Source: Lachnospiraceae bacterium | Lineage (GTDB): Bacteria > Bacillota > Clostridia > Lachnospirales > Lachnospiraceae | Assembly (NCBI GenBank): GCA_017472325.1 | Contig: JAFUQM010000029.1 | Coordinates: 1 to 32,919 of the forward strand | Length of the DNA stretch: 32,919 bases | Direction of reading: 5' to 3' | Part shown: positions 16,428 to 25,287 of the stretch, piece after piece | How positions within the stretch are numbered: position 1 is the stretch's first letter | How the letters are laid out: each line of letters starts with the position of its first letter | Notes under the pieces: generated by a model | Seen by the model: the letters and a program-made list of their open reading frames with translations, nothing else | Told to the model about the DNA's origin: nothing | Databases searched by the model: none | Program-made: the position numbers and the translations under genes

Positions 16428-17963
16428 ATGAAAAAAAGGAGAATGTGGCGTGTAGCTGCTCTTGTAGCAGTGATATTACTAACAATGACTGCGGGTGCTG
16501 GTATTTGTGTTATGCAGGCGAGTGCAGCGGCAAATGATGGAACGATTAAGACAGGCATCTATATAGATAATATTGACATTTCCGGCTTAACTGCAGTAGA
16601 TGCGAAGGCAAAAGTTGAAGAATATGTCAATGCATTAAAAGAAACACCAGTTGTACTGGAAGCAACGGACGGTGACACAATTACTGTAACAGCAGGGGAA
16701 TTGGGTCTTAGCTGGGCAAATAGTGAAGTGATAGATGAAGCTGCAACGATTGGAACAGAAGGAAATCTGATTCAGAGATATAAGGCATTAAAAGATTTAG
16801 AACATGAGAGTAAAGTATTTCCGTTAGAATTAGTAGCAGACAAAGAAGCAATGGTTGCTTTTATTACAGAAAAGAGTGAACCATACAATGTAGAAGCAAT
16901 TAATGCCAGCCTGAAAAAGGTTGAGGGTCAGTTTGTTGTAGAAGGTGGACAGACAGGTGTCAGAGTAGATGCAGAAGCTTCAGCAGAATTATTGTATCAG
17001 TATCTTTTGACAGAATGGGACCGTGTGAGTGATGTATCTGTCGGACTTGAGATTGTCATTGAACAGCCACAGGGAACAGAAGAAGAACTGTTGCAGGTAA
17101 AAGATGTTTTAGGTAGTTTTACAACAAATTATCGTACATCAGGAAAGTCTAGGAGTGCTAACGTAAGCAATGGATGTGCGCTTATCAATGGAACAACATT
17201 GTATCCAGGAGAAGAGTTCTCCACATATGAGGCAGTAAGTCCATTTAGCGAGGCAAATGGGTATTATCCAGCGGGGTCTTACTTGAATGGTATGGTAGTT
17301 GATAGTCTTGGCGGTGGTATCTGTCAGGTATCTACAACATTGTACAATGCGGTATTACTTGCAGAACTTGATGTTACAGAACGTCATAACCATTCTATGA
17401 TTGTTACGTATGTAGATCCTTCGGCGGATGCGGCAATTGCAGAATCCTCAGGCAAGGATTTCCGATTTGTAAATAATACAGAGTATCCAATTTATATAGA
17501 AGGAATTACTGAGAATAGAAATATTACATTTACTATATATGGTGTAGAGACAAGAAATGCTGACAGAACTGTCACATATGAAAGCGAAACACTTGCTGTG
17601 ATACAGCCAGATAGTGAAAGAATTATTGCAACAACATCACAGCCAGTTGGTTATGTGGATATACAGTCTGCGCATATCGGTTACAAAGCAAAATTATGGA
17701 AGGTAGTTACAGAAAACGGTGTAGAAGTTAGCCGTACCGAGGTAAACAGCAGTAACTATGCTGTGTCACCAAGAACAGCAACTGTAGGTATTGCAACAGC
17801 CGATCCAAATGTACTGGCATCTATGCAGGCAGCAATTGCGACAGGTAGTATTGATTATGTCAGTGCAATTGCAAGTACTTTTGTAGTACCTGTTGTACCA
17901 GTGGCACCAGATGCGGCACCAGCCGCAGCTCCAGCAATGGTGATGGAGAGTCCAGAGATATAA
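16428..17963 (+). CDS. VanW-family secreted/cell-surface protein
   Basis: This 511-residue protein has an N-terminal signal or anchor helix (residues ~7-33). A peptidoglycan-binding-like domain of the VanW family follows (~45-215, with GIYIDNIDISGLTAVDAKAKVEEY). The VanW domain is at ~225-370 (SFTTNYRTSGKSRSANVSNGCALINGT, YPGEEFS, GGGICQVSTTLYNAVLLAELDVTERHNHS). A G5-like beta domain follows (~385-460), then an Ala/Pro-rich tail. VanW occurs beside some vancomycin-resistance clusters, but most homologues are chromosomal wall-associated proteins with unknown activity; no other van genes are here. The ribosome site GAGGAG precedes the ATG. The Ala/Pro-rich end suggests exposure in or beyond the wall. 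Confidence 0.93.
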   Translation: MKKRRMWRVAALVAVILLTMTAGAGICVMQASAAANDGTIKTGIYIDNIDISGLTAVDAKAKVEEYVNALKETPVVLEATDGDTITVTAGELGLSWANSEVIDEAATIGTEGNLIQRYKALKDLEHESKVFPLELVADKEAMVAFITEKSEPYNVEAINASLKKVEGQFVVEGGQTGVRVDAEASAELLYQYLLTEWDRVSDVSVGLEIVIEQPQGTEEELLQVKDVLGSFTTNYRTSGKSRSANVSNGCALINGTTLYPGEEFSTYEAVSPFSEANGYYPAGSYLNGMVVDSLGGGICQVSTTLYNAVLLAELDVTERHNHSMIVTYVDPSADAAIAESSGKDFRFVNNTEYPIYIEGITENRNITFTIYGVETRNADRTVTYESETLAVIQPDSERIIATTSQPVGYVDIQSAHIGYKAKLWKVVTENGVEVSRTEVNSSNYAVSPRTATVGIATADPNVLASMQAAIATGSIDYVSAIASTFVVPVVPVAPDAAPAAAPAMVMESPEI

Positions 17964-18022
17964 GCAGGACCGAAAATACAGACAGAGTCAGAGAGTAACA
18001 ATTGTTACAAGGAGAGACTGAC

Positions 18023-19006
18023 ATGAAGATAGGGAAAGTATCGGAGAATGTGTTAAAGCGTTCTATTTTAAAACAAATTAAGACAAAAAGAAAAGAAGTA
18101 TTTATTGGCGCAGGTGTAGGGGAAGACTGCGCCATTTTGTCGTTAGATGGGGATGAAGTATTCGCAGTGTCAACAGACCCTATCACGGGAACTGTGAATG
18201 ACATAGGGAAGCTTGCAGTGGTAGCAGCAACGAATGACTTAGCTGCTTCGGGTGCAGAACCGATTGGCATTATGGTATCGGCACTACTGCCAGAGGAGAT
18301 AGAAGAGCCTGAACTGCGTGCGCTGGTGCAGCAGATGGAAGAAAGCTGTGCTAAGTTGCACATTCAGTTAATGGGTGGACATACTGAGATTACAAAATCA
18401 GTGAATCAACCTGTTCTGACGGTGACTGGAGTCGGGAAGGCAAAAAAAGATAATCTTGTCACGATAAAGGGCGCAAAGCCGGGGCAGGATATTGTCATTA
18501 CAAAATGGATTGGTCTGGAAGGTACATCCATCATTGCGCATGCAAAGGAAGAGGAACTATTGACCAAATATCCGATAGGGCTGGTGGAAGAAGCAAAGAA
18601 TTTTGAACAGTTTTTATCGGTGATTCCGGAGGCCGCCACCGCCGTTAGGTCCGGCGTTAGTGCGATGCATGATGTAACAGAGGGCGGCATTTTTGGAGCA
18701 CTCTGGGAAATGGCAGAAGGCGCAGGCGTTGGACTTGAAATTGATTTGAAAAAGATTCCGGTAAAACAGGAAACCATTGAGATATGCGAATTTTTTGGAA
18801 TCAATCCGTATGAACTTATCTCGGGTGGTTCGATGTTGATGGTAACAGAGAACGGATATGATCTTGTCAGGGCATTGGAGCAGGATGGAATTCCCGCAAC
18901 CGTAGTTGGGAAAACGACAGGGAATAATGACAGAGTTGTCATAAATGAGGATGAAAGGCGTTTCCTGGAGCCATCAAAACCAGATGAATTGTATAAAGTG
19001 ATTTAG
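18023..19006 (+). CDS. AIR synthase-related (HypE/PurM-fold) protein
   Basis: This is a 327-residue member of the PurM/HypE ATP-binding superfamily. The N-terminal half has GAGVGEDCAIL, VSTDPITGT, a dimer-core block AATNDLAASGAEPIGIMVSALLP and MGGHTEIT. The C-terminal half has HDVTEGGIFGALWEMAE and ELISGGSMLMV, as in HypE. HypE makes the thiocyanate ligand of NiFe hydrogenases, but no hyp or hydrogenase genes are near, so a different, undefined role is likely. The HypE C-terminal Cys that carries the thiocarbamate (PRIC) is absent; the protein ends in ELYKVI. ATG 18023 with AAGGAGAG is the start; an upstream TTG in frame lacks support. It probably begins an operon running to 22610. Confidence 0.85.
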   Translation: MKIGKVSENVLKRSILKQIKTKRKEVFIGAGVGEDCAILSLDGDEVFAVSTDPITGTVNDIGKLAVVAATNDLAASGAEPIGIMVSALLPEEIEEPELRALVQQMEESCAKLHIQLMGGHTEITKSVNQPVLTVTGVGKAKKDNLVTIKGAKPGQDIVITKWIGLEGTSIIAHAKEEELLTKYPIGLVEEAKNFEQFLSVIPEAATAVRSGVSAMHDVTEGGIFGALWEMAEGAGVGLEIDLKKIPVKQETIEICEFFGINPYELISGGSMLMVTENGYDLVRALEQDGIPATVVGKTTGNNDRVVINEDERRFLEPSKPDELYKVI

Positions 19007-19060
19007 AATACCCTATTATTAGAATCTATTGTAGGTTATGGAAAGGCATAGGTATGAAGT

Positions 19061-19543
19061 ATGAGAGAGAAAATTTTATCCATCATTGAAAAAAATAGCC
19101 GAGTGGATTTAAAAGAGCTGGCAGTGATTTTAGGAACAGAAGAAATTGAAATTGTAAATGAGATGCAGGCAATGGAAGAGGAAGGAGTTATTTGTGGTTA
19201 TCATACATTGATTAACTGGGAGAAAACTTCTCTTGAAAAAGTAACTGCTCTGATTGAAGTGCGCGTGACTCCACAGAGAGGACAGGGATTTGATACAATA
19301 GCAGAAAGTATTTACAAATATCCAGAAGTAAATTCTGTTTATCTGATTTCTGGTGGTTATGATTTACTTGTGACATTAGAAGGTAAATCTTTAAAAGAAA
19401 TATCTGCTTTTGTCTCTGAAAAGTTGTCTGCACAGGAATCTGTTTTAAGTACAGCAACACATTTCATCTTAAAGAAATATAAAGACCACGGTACAATTTT
19501 GGCAAAGAAATTTGTAGATGAAAGGGAGAAAGTAACACCATGA
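19061..19543 (+). CDS. Lrp/AsnC-family transcriptional regulator
   Basis: This is a 160-residue regulator. Residues ~1-50 form a winged helix-turn-helix, and ~60-140 an Lrp-type RAM/ACT ligand-binding domain (TALIEVRVTPQRGQGFDTIAESI, YLISGGYDLLVTLEG). Such proteins bind amino acids and form octamers. Its end overlaps the start of the aminotransferase gene by four bases (ATGA), so the regulator most likely controls that gene and senses its amino acid. It is an unusually tight pairing that also occurs in other Firmicutes. Confidence 0.93.
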   Translation: MREKILSIIEKNSRVDLKELAVILGTEEIEIVNEMQAMEEEGVICGYHTLINWEKTSLEKVTALIEVRVTPQRGQGFDTIAESIYKYPEVNSVYLISGGYDLLVTLEGKSLKEISAFVSEKLSAQESVLSTATHFILKKYKDHGTILAKKFVDEREKVTP

Positions 19544-20712
19544 GAAACCCATTAGCTGACAAGGTAGTAGAGATTAAACCTTCAGGTATCAGAAAGTTTT
19601 TTGACATTGTTAGCGAAATGAAAGATGCAATTTCGCTTGGTGTTGGAGAACCTGACTTTGATACTCCGTGGCATATCAGAGATGAAGGTATCAACTCATT
19701 AGAAAAGGGACGTACTTTTTACACGTCAAATGCTGGTCTAAAAGAGTTAAAACTAGAGATTACCAATTATTTAAAAAGACGTGTGAATGTAGAATATGAT
19801 TACAACAAAGAAGTACTTGTTACAGTTGGCGGATCTGAGGCAATTGATATTGCACTTCGTGCCATGATTAATCCGGGAGAAGAAGTACTTATTCCGCAGC
19901 CAAGTTATGTATCTTATGAGCCGTGTGCAGTATTAGCAGGTGCTGTACCGGTTACGATTAATTTGAAGGCAGAGAATGAATTCAGACTGACGGCACAGGA
20001 ATTGTTGGACGCCATTACTGATAAAACAAAGATTTTAATTCTTCCTTTTCCTAACAATCCAACGGGTGCGATTATGGAAAAAGAGGATTTGGAAGCAATT
20101 GCAAAGGTTATTATAGAAAAAGATATTTTTGTTATTTCTGATGAAATATATTCTGAACTTACATACAAAGGGAATCATGTATCAATTGCAAGCATCCCAG
20201 GAATGCAGGAAAGAACGATTTTAATTAATGGTTTTTCTAAATCTTATGCAATGACTGGCTGGAGACTCGGCTATGCGTGTGGTCCAGCAGCTATTATGGA
20301 ACAGATGGTTAAAATTCATCAGTTTGCCATTATGTGTGCGCCAACAACAAGTCAGTATGCAGCAGTAGAAGCGCTTCGTAATGGTGATGAGGATGTGGCA
20401 GAGATGAGAGAAGCATATGATCAGAGAAGACGTTATCTCATGCATGCATTCAAAGAAATGGGTTTGCCATGTTTTGAGCCATATGGGGCATTTTATGTAT
20501 TCCCGTGCATCAAGGAATTTGGTATGACGAGTGATGAATTTGCAACTAGATTTTTGGAAGAAGAGAAAGTCGCTGTTGTGCCAGGTACAGCATTTGGTGA
20601 CTGTGGCGAAGGTTTCCTTCGTATTTCGTATGCCTATTCTCTAGAAAACTTAAAGATTGCGATTGGCAGACTTGCTAATTTTGTAAAACGTCTGAAGGAA
20701 GAACAGAAATAG
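19540..20712 (+). CDS. Class I/II PLP-dependent aminotransferase
   Basis: This is a 390-residue aspartate-aminotransferase-fold enzyme. Substrate and PLP motifs are in place: SLGVGEPDFDTP, YTSNAGLKELK, FPNNPTGAIM, ISDEIYSEL and the Schiff-base lysine K234 in NGFSKSYAMTGWRLGY. FLRISYAYS carries the carboxylate-binding Arg. It is close to the AspC/PatA-like subgroup that acts on aromatic amino acids or aspartate; the exact substrate is not readable. Translation is coupled to the Lrp gene by a 4-bp overlap. trmL follows after 41 bp on the same strand. Confidence 0.94.
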   Translation: MRNPLADKVVEIKPSGIRKFFDIVSEMKDAISLGVGEPDFDTPWHIRDEGINSLEKGRTFYTSNAGLKELKLEITNYLKRRVNVEYDYNKEVLVTVGGSEAIDIALRAMINPGEEVLIPQPSYVSYEPCAVLAGAVPVTINLKAENEFRLTAQELLDAITDKTKILILPFPNNPTGAIMEKEDLEAIAKVIIEKDIFVISDEIYSELTYKGNHVSIASIPGMQERTILINGFSKSYAMTGWRLGYACGPAAIMEQMVKIHQFAIMCAPTTSQYAAVEALRNGDEDVAEMREAYDQRRRYLMHAFKEMGLPCFEPYGAFYVFPCIKEFGMTSDEFATRFLEEEKVAVVPGTAFGDCGEGFLRISYAYSLENLKIAIGRLANFVKRLKEEQK

Positions 20713-20753
20713 TGTACATACACCGTAAGTAATGGAAAGGTATTATAACTTGA

Positions 20754-21251
20754 ATGAACATTATATTACATCAGCCGGAGATTCCGGCAAATACAGGTAA
20801 CATAGGAAGAACATGTGTAGCGACTGCAACCAAGCTCCATCTGATTGAACCACTTGGGTTTCATTTGAATGAAAAATCAATCAAGCGTGCGGGGATGGAT
20901 TATTGGGAACATTTGGATGTAACACGTTATACGAATTTTGAAGAGTTCAAAGAAAAGCATCCGAATGCTAAAATTTGGATGGCAACAACCAAAGCAAAAC
21001 ATGTTTATACAGAAGTGGAATTTGGAGAAGATGATTTTATCATGTTTGGAAAAGAGAGTGCAGGAATTCCAGAAGAGATTCTGGTAGATTATGAGGAGAC
21101 CTGCATTCGTATTCCAATGTTAGATGAGATTCGTTCTCTAAACCTTTCAAATTCTGTTGCAATTATTCTTTATGAAGCGTTGCGCCAGACAAACTTTAAC
21201 AATATGAAACTGGAAGGTGAACTGCATCATCTGCATTGGAAAGAAGACTAG
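20754..21251 (+). CDS. trmL: tRNA (cytidine/uridine(34)-2'-O)-methyltransferase
   Basis: TrmL methylates the ribose of the wobble base in tRNA-Leu using S-adenosylmethionine. The 165-residue length is typical. The SPOUT family motifs are NIILHQPEIPANTGNIGRTC at the N-terminus, IMFGKESAGIPEEIL in the middle and IPMLDEIRSLNLSNSVAIILYEALRQ, which forms the trefoil knot that holds the cofactor. The GGAAAGG ribosome site is somewhat distant from ATG 20754. The next MATE gene starts 6 bp after the stop, which suggests co-transcription. Confidence 0.96.
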   Translation: MNIILHQPEIPANTGNIGRTCVATATKLHLIEPLGFHLNEKSIKRAGMDYWEHLDVTRYTNFEEFKEKHPNAKIWMATTKAKHVYTEVEFGEDDFIMFGKESAGIPEEILVDYEETCIRIPMLDEIRSLNLSNSVAIILYEALRQTNFNNMKLEGELHHLHWKED

Positions 21252-21257
21252 GATTCC

Positions 21258-22610
21258 ATGACAAAAAAATTGACGAATAAAGTTGATACAAAAAGAATAT
21301 TACGTATAGCCCTGCCTTTGATTTTGCAGCAGTTATGTTTTCAATTTCAGGTATGGGTTGACAGAGCGATGCTGGGACATGTAAATGCCCAGTATTTTTC
21401 TGCTGTTGGAAATGCACTCGTGCCGTATAACGCGGTTATTTCAATGATAAACGCGGTATGCTGTGGAACGACAGTGTTAATGGCACAAAATTATGGCGCT
21501 GGAGATAAGGAAAAAAGCCGACGCTTTGCTGAGAATTCTTTTGTTGGAAATGCGACGATTTCTACCATTGCATTTATAGTTTTTTATTTTGGAGCTAAGT
21601 TGATATTTCAGGCAATGGGTGTGATATCGCCGATACTTGAATACAGCGTGTCATATATGAAGATTTTGTCTTTTACATTGCTGATATTTGGAGCCGTGGC
21701 AACTGCAACCTCAGTTTTGCAGAGTTTAGGTTTAACCAAGATGATTATGATATCAGGTGTAATTAGCAATCTGATCAATATCATACTTGACTGGATTCTC
21801 ATCTATGGCAAATTTGGATGTCCGCAACTAGGAATTGAAGGAGCGGCCTATGCCTCAACAATATCCAATTATGTAGCAGCACCGATTATGTTGCTATATG
21901 TATTTAAAAGCAAACAGATTCCAATTAAGCTTCATATCAAAAATGTCTTTTATTGTAAATGGAGCATATACAAAGAGGTATTGCGAATCGGAGGTCCGTC
22001 AGGGCTAGAGTTTATTTTATGGAATGTTGGAAATGTGATACTTGTGTCATTTTTGAACAAACTAGATATGATGGCAGCAGGAGTTTATACACTGATTTTA
22101 TCGATTGAGACGTTTCCGTTACTTATATATATGGGATTTGCCAATGCAGGACTTACACTAGTAGGACAAAAAACTGGAGAAAAAGATCATAAACAGGCAA
22201 TCGCAGTTGGTTTTCGATGTCTGGCATTTGCACTAACAATCTGCCTGGTGATTGCGGTTGGATTTTGGGCAGTACCAGATAAAATATTAGGAATATTTAC
22301 GAATGACAGTATGCTTGTAGAAGAGTCGATTCCGTACTTAATTCTGATAGCATTTGTCTTTTTTCCAAAGGCAATCAATAACGTCATTGGACTGGCCATC
22401 AGAGGATTGGGCGATACACGCTGGATGCTTTATAGCCAGATATTTGGAACAGTATTTTTGGTTGCAGTGGCATATGTGCTGATATTTGTCGCTGATTTAC
22501 AACTAATGGGGGTATTTTTAGCCTTGTTGTTAGATGAGAGTGTGCGTGGTATTTTGAATCTACTGCGCTTCTGGAAGGGACGAGAATTCTTCCGCATCCG
22601 TAAACTGTAG
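21258..22610 (+). CDS. MATE-family efflux protein
   Basis: This second MATE antiporter in the window (450 residues, about twelve helices) is clearly diverged from the one at 6664. Its N-terminus is LRIALPLILQQLCFQFQVWVDRAMLGHVNAQYFSAVG with MAQNYGAGD. The second half repeats the pattern (LTLVGQKTGEKDHKQA, AIRGLGDTRWMLYSQ). The substrate is unknown. It is the last gene of the probable 18.0-22.6 kb operon, six bases after trmL. Its stop codon directly abuts the outer arm of the giant palindrome (first paired base 22612), so the mRNA 3' end would carry that hairpin. Confidence 0.93.
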   Translation: MTKKLTNKVDTKRILRIALPLILQQLCFQFQVWVDRAMLGHVNAQYFSAVGNALVPYNAVISMINAVCCGTTVLMAQNYGAGDKEKSRRFAENSFVGNATISTIAFIVFYFGAKLIFQAMGVISPILEYSVSYMKILSFTLLIFGAVATATSVLQSLGLTKMIMISGVISNLINIILDWILIYGKFGCPQLGIEGAAYASTISNYVAAPIMLLYVFKSKQIPIKLHIKNVFYCKWSIYKEVLRIGGPSGLEFILWNVGNVILVSFLNKLDMMAAGVYTLILSIETFPLLIYMGFANAGLTLVGQKTGEKDHKQAIAVGFRCLAFALTICLVIAVGFWAVPDKILGIFTNDSMLVEESIPYLILIAFVFFPKAINNVIGLAIRGLGDTRWMLYSQIFGTVFLVAVAYVLIFVADLQLMGVFLALLLDESVRGILNLLRFWKGREFFRIRKL

Positions 22611-22611
22611 A

Positions 22612-23132
22612 AATGCTGCGATAGTGCTTTCTTATCTGCCGTGTCTATGATATGCACCTGGAGCTTTGCTTTGTTTTTTCAAAGAGGACTCGTCAGAAAA
22701 AAGTAAGTATTTCTATGCACCTGATTTTGATAGTTTTTATTACAACCGTCTCGCAAAACTTATCTTACAGAAAATAGCAGCATATGTATAGGCGCGACTT
22801 TTAACCGTTTTGTGCGTTTTCTTAATGAAGCACCGAGACATCAAGTTCTGCCCGAAACTCCTAGAGGCGAAGCCGCTTTAGTGAAGGGCAGAACAATCAA
22901 AGATGTCGAATGCTTCATTTAGAAAACGCCAAATACAGGTTATCGGAGCGCCATACATATGCTGCTATTTTCTGTAAGACTCAGACAGTGCTTCGACGGT
23001 TGTCTACAATCAAAATCGGGTGCCAAGAAATACTAACATTTTCCTGAAAAGAGTCCTCTTTGTAAAAAACAAAACAAAGCTCCAGGTGCATATCATAGAC
23101 ATCGGCAGATAAGAAAGCACTATCGCAGCATT
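22612..23132. repeat. ~520-bp imperfect palindrome (giant hairpin) between convergent genes
   Basis: The whole gap between two convergent genes is one inverted repeat centred near 22870. The outer stem pairs 22612-22691 with 23051-23132, and its first 30 bp are perfect. A middle block of 27 perfect pairs joins 22763-22789 and 22953-22979. A third, 22814-22832 with 22911-22929, has one T-T mismatch. The tip is GTTCTGCCC/GGGCAGAAC (22845-22853, 22886-22894) capped by CTAGAGGCGAAGCCGCTTTAG. The sections between are mismatched but visibly related (AGTATTTC, GATTTTGAT, ACAACCGTC on both arms). Neither side ends in a T run, so it is not an ordinary terminator. No open reading frame of note lies inside. 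Either strand, if transcribed, gives a rod-like RNA that RNase III could cut. I recognise no family. Confidence 0.92.
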
Positions 23133-23150
23133 GTGAGAGGTTGTGCAAAT

Positions 23151-24575
23151 TTAGTCATCGTCATCTATGTCAGAAAGTGGCAGGGTAAAGATGAATTCTG
23201 TTCCTACGCCTTCTGTGCTGACTACGTTAATATTCTCGTTATGAGAATTGATAATCTCTTTTGTGATAGCTAGTCCCAGTCCAGTGCCTTTCTTGTCTTT
23301 GCCACGGGAAAGGTCAGTTTTATAAAACCGGTCCCAGATGAGCTTTAGGCTATCTTTCGGAATGCCGATGCCACTATCCTTGATAGAAACCATGACTTTA
23401 TTGTGCTTTTCTACAGTTTCGACTTTGATAATGGAGTTGTGATGACTGAATTTGATAGCATTGTCTATTAGGTTATAGAGTACCTGTTGGATTTTGTCAG
23501 CATCAGCATTTACGTATAACTGTTCGCCGCTTAATACAAGCTCAATGGCAATCATTTTGCTCTTACAGGTACCTTCAAAAGATGCTGCCGTATTACGGAT
23601 AATTCTATTGAGGTCAAAGTCTGTTTTTTCTAACAACATCCCTTTGGTATTTAAGTTGTTGAGTGTTAAGAGACTGTTTGTTAATTTGGTCAGACGGTTT
23701 GTTTCGTTTAATACAATGCTCAAATATTTCTCGTGCATTTCTGGTGGGATTGTACCGTCAATCATAGCTTCCAGATATCCTTTGATAGAGGTTAGTGGAG
23801 AACGGAAATCATGTGATACATTTGCCACGAATTTTTTCTGATTATCTTCTGCACGTGCAATTTCTGATGCCATATACGAAAGAGAGGCAGCAAGGTAACC
23901 AATCTCGTCCTCACTTTCAACTTGAAATTCGTAGTGCATATTACCACTTGCATATTGCTCTGTAGCATACGTAATTTTCTTTAATGGCATATAGACCATT
24001 TCTGTAAAGAAAATAAGTACAATGAGTGATAACAAAAAAAGAATGACCAGAAGAATATAAGAAATATTCAAAAGACTGTTACAGGATTCTTCAATATCAT
24101 GAATGGAGTCGTGAATAACAACATAACCCTTTACTTTAAAATTGGAACTAATTGGTGCAAATACACTTAACATCTCTTCGTTGAACATACCAAAAAAATC
24201 ACCAACTGTATAATACGAACCAGCGGTAATAGAAGAATCAAAATTTTCTACTGTGATGGAGTGTTCCACGTCCATAGGTGTAGAAGAGTCCAGAATAATC
24301 AGCCCGGAGGGGTTGATAATCCAGATAGATGCGTCTAAAAAGGTATCTAGTGTATCTAATTGTGTGAATACAGTCTCTAACGATATCTTGCTGTTATACA
24401 AGTCAGAAGCATACGTGTTGGCAATTAAGGTAGCTTCTTTGTAAAGTGCTTCAGCACGGTCTCTTCTTAAATGTTCCATTGTCATGCTGGATACAAAAGT
24501 AGCTACGACAACAAAGCCAAAGAAGCCAAAAATTAAATATGCCAGCACGAATTTTAAATAGAGAGTTTTTCTCAT
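23151..24575 (-). CDS. Membrane sensor histidine kinase
   Basis: This is a 474-residue two-component sensor. Residues ~7-29 form membrane helix 1, ~30-165 an extracellular sensor domain and ~168-190 helix 2. A HAMP domain (MPLKKITYATEQYASGNM) follows, then the HisKA H-box FVANVSHDFRSPLTSIKGYLE with phospho-accepting His255. The ATP domain has N (QQVLYNLIDNAIKFSHH), G1 (IKDSGIGIP), F (DRFYKTD) and G2 (GTGLGLAI) boxes, all complete. It starts on the last base of the response-regulator stop (TAATG), so the pair is translationally coupled. The signal is unknown. Its stop is 18 bp from the giant palindrome. Confidence 0.96.
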   Translation of the reverse strand: MRKTLYLKFVLAYLIFGFFGFVVVATFVSSMTMEHLRRDRAEALYKEATLIANTYASDLYNSKISLETVFTQLDTLDTFLDASIWIINPSGLIILDSSTPMDVEHSITVENFDSSITAGSYYTVGDFFGMFNEEMLSVFAPISSNFKVKGYVVIHDSIHDIEESCNSLLNISYILLVILFLLSLIVLIFFTEMVYMPLKKITYATEQYASGNMHYEFQVESEDEIGYLAASLSYMASEIARAEDNQKKFVANVSHDFRSPLTSIKGYLEAMIDGTIPPEMHEKYLSIVLNETNRLTKLTNSLLTLNNLNTKGMLLEKTDFDLNRIIRNTAASFEGTCKSKMIAIELVLSGEQLYVNADADKIQQVLYNLIDNAIKFSHHNSIIKVETVEKHNKVMVSIKDSGIGIPKDSLKLIWDRFYKTDLSRGKDKKGTGLGLAITKEIINSHNENINVVSTEGVGTEFIFTLPLSDIDDDD

Positions 24576-25273
24576 TATCTTACCTCGAATTTATAACCAA
24601 TTCCCCAGATAGTGGAGATTTTCCACGAAGTATGGTCTTTGATTTTTTCACGTAAACGTTTGATATGCACGTCTACTGTTCGGGTGTCACCGATATATTC
24701 GTAGCCCCAGATTTGGTCAAGGAGCTGCTCCCTTGTAAATACATGGTTTGGTGATGCTGCAAGGAAATATAATAATTCCAGTTCTTTTGGCGGCATATCT
24801 ATTGGTTTGCCCATGTACATGACGGAGTAATTGGTCTGGTTAATAACAAGGTCAGGATATTCTACGACCTTGACATTGCTTTCTGGTATAGGTGAAGCGG
24901 ATTGCTTGTAGCGGCGCAGTACTGCTTTTACTCTGGCAACTAACTCTTTGGAATCAAATGGTTTTTCCATGTAATCATCAGCTCCAAGTTCCAGACCGAG
25001 TACTTTATCAAAAATCTCACCTTTGGCAGAAAGCATAATAATTGGAGTTACGTATTTGGCGCGCACTTCACGACATACTTGATAACCATCAATACCTGGG
25101 AGCATTAAATCAAGCAGAATTAGGTTAGGCGCAAAACTCTCTACAGCAGACAAGGCTGTTTCTCCATCGTTTACAATCATTGTTTCAAAACATTCTTTTG
25201 TCAAATAAAGAGAAATCAACTCAGCAATATTCTCATCATCATCTACAATTAAAATTTTCTGTCTTGTTACCAT
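24575..25273 (-). CDS. OmpR/PhoB-family response regulator
   Basis: This is a 232-residue cytoplasmic regulator. The receiver domain is at ~5-120, with the acidic pocket DDD at 11-13, phospho-acceptor Asp55 in LLDLMLPGIDGY, Thr/Ser switch LSA and Lys in MEKPF. A winged-helix DNA-binding domain follows at ~135-230 (ELELLYFLAASPNHVFTREQLLDQIWGYEYIGDTRTVDVHIKRLREK). It is phosphorylated by the kinase encoded just downstream. The gene begins 14 bp after mutS2 on the same strand, so the two-component system may be read from the mutS2 promoter as well as its own. The ATG at 25273 has a GGAG-type ribosome site (AAGGAGAATG). Confidence 0.97.
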   Translation of the reverse strand: MVTRQKILIVDDDENIAELISLYLTKECFETMIVNDGETALSAVESFAPNLILLDLMLPGIDGYQVCREVRAKYVTPIIMLSAKGEIFDKVLGLELGADDYMEKPFDSKELVARVKAVLRRYKQSASPIPESNVKVVEYPDLVINQTNYSVMYMGKPIDMPPKELELLYFLAASPNHVFTREQLLDQIWGYEYIGDTRTVDVHIKRLREKIKDHTSWKISTIWGIGYKFEVR

Positions 25274-25287
25274 AGCATTCTCCTTTA

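Noticed and set aside
16428..17963. VanW gene as part of a vancomycin-resistance cluster
   Set aside because: No vanH, ligase, vanX or VanRS-type partners are adjacent; the two-component system at 23-25 kb is unlinked and VanW-domain proteins are common in Clostridia.
18002..18022. TTG start for the AIR synthase-like protein
   Set aside because: It overlaps the AAGGAGAG ribosome site that serves ATG 18023.
22612..23132. Giant palindrome as an ordinary bidirectional terminator
   Set aside because: The stem is more than ten times longer than a terminator stem, and neither exit side has a T run.
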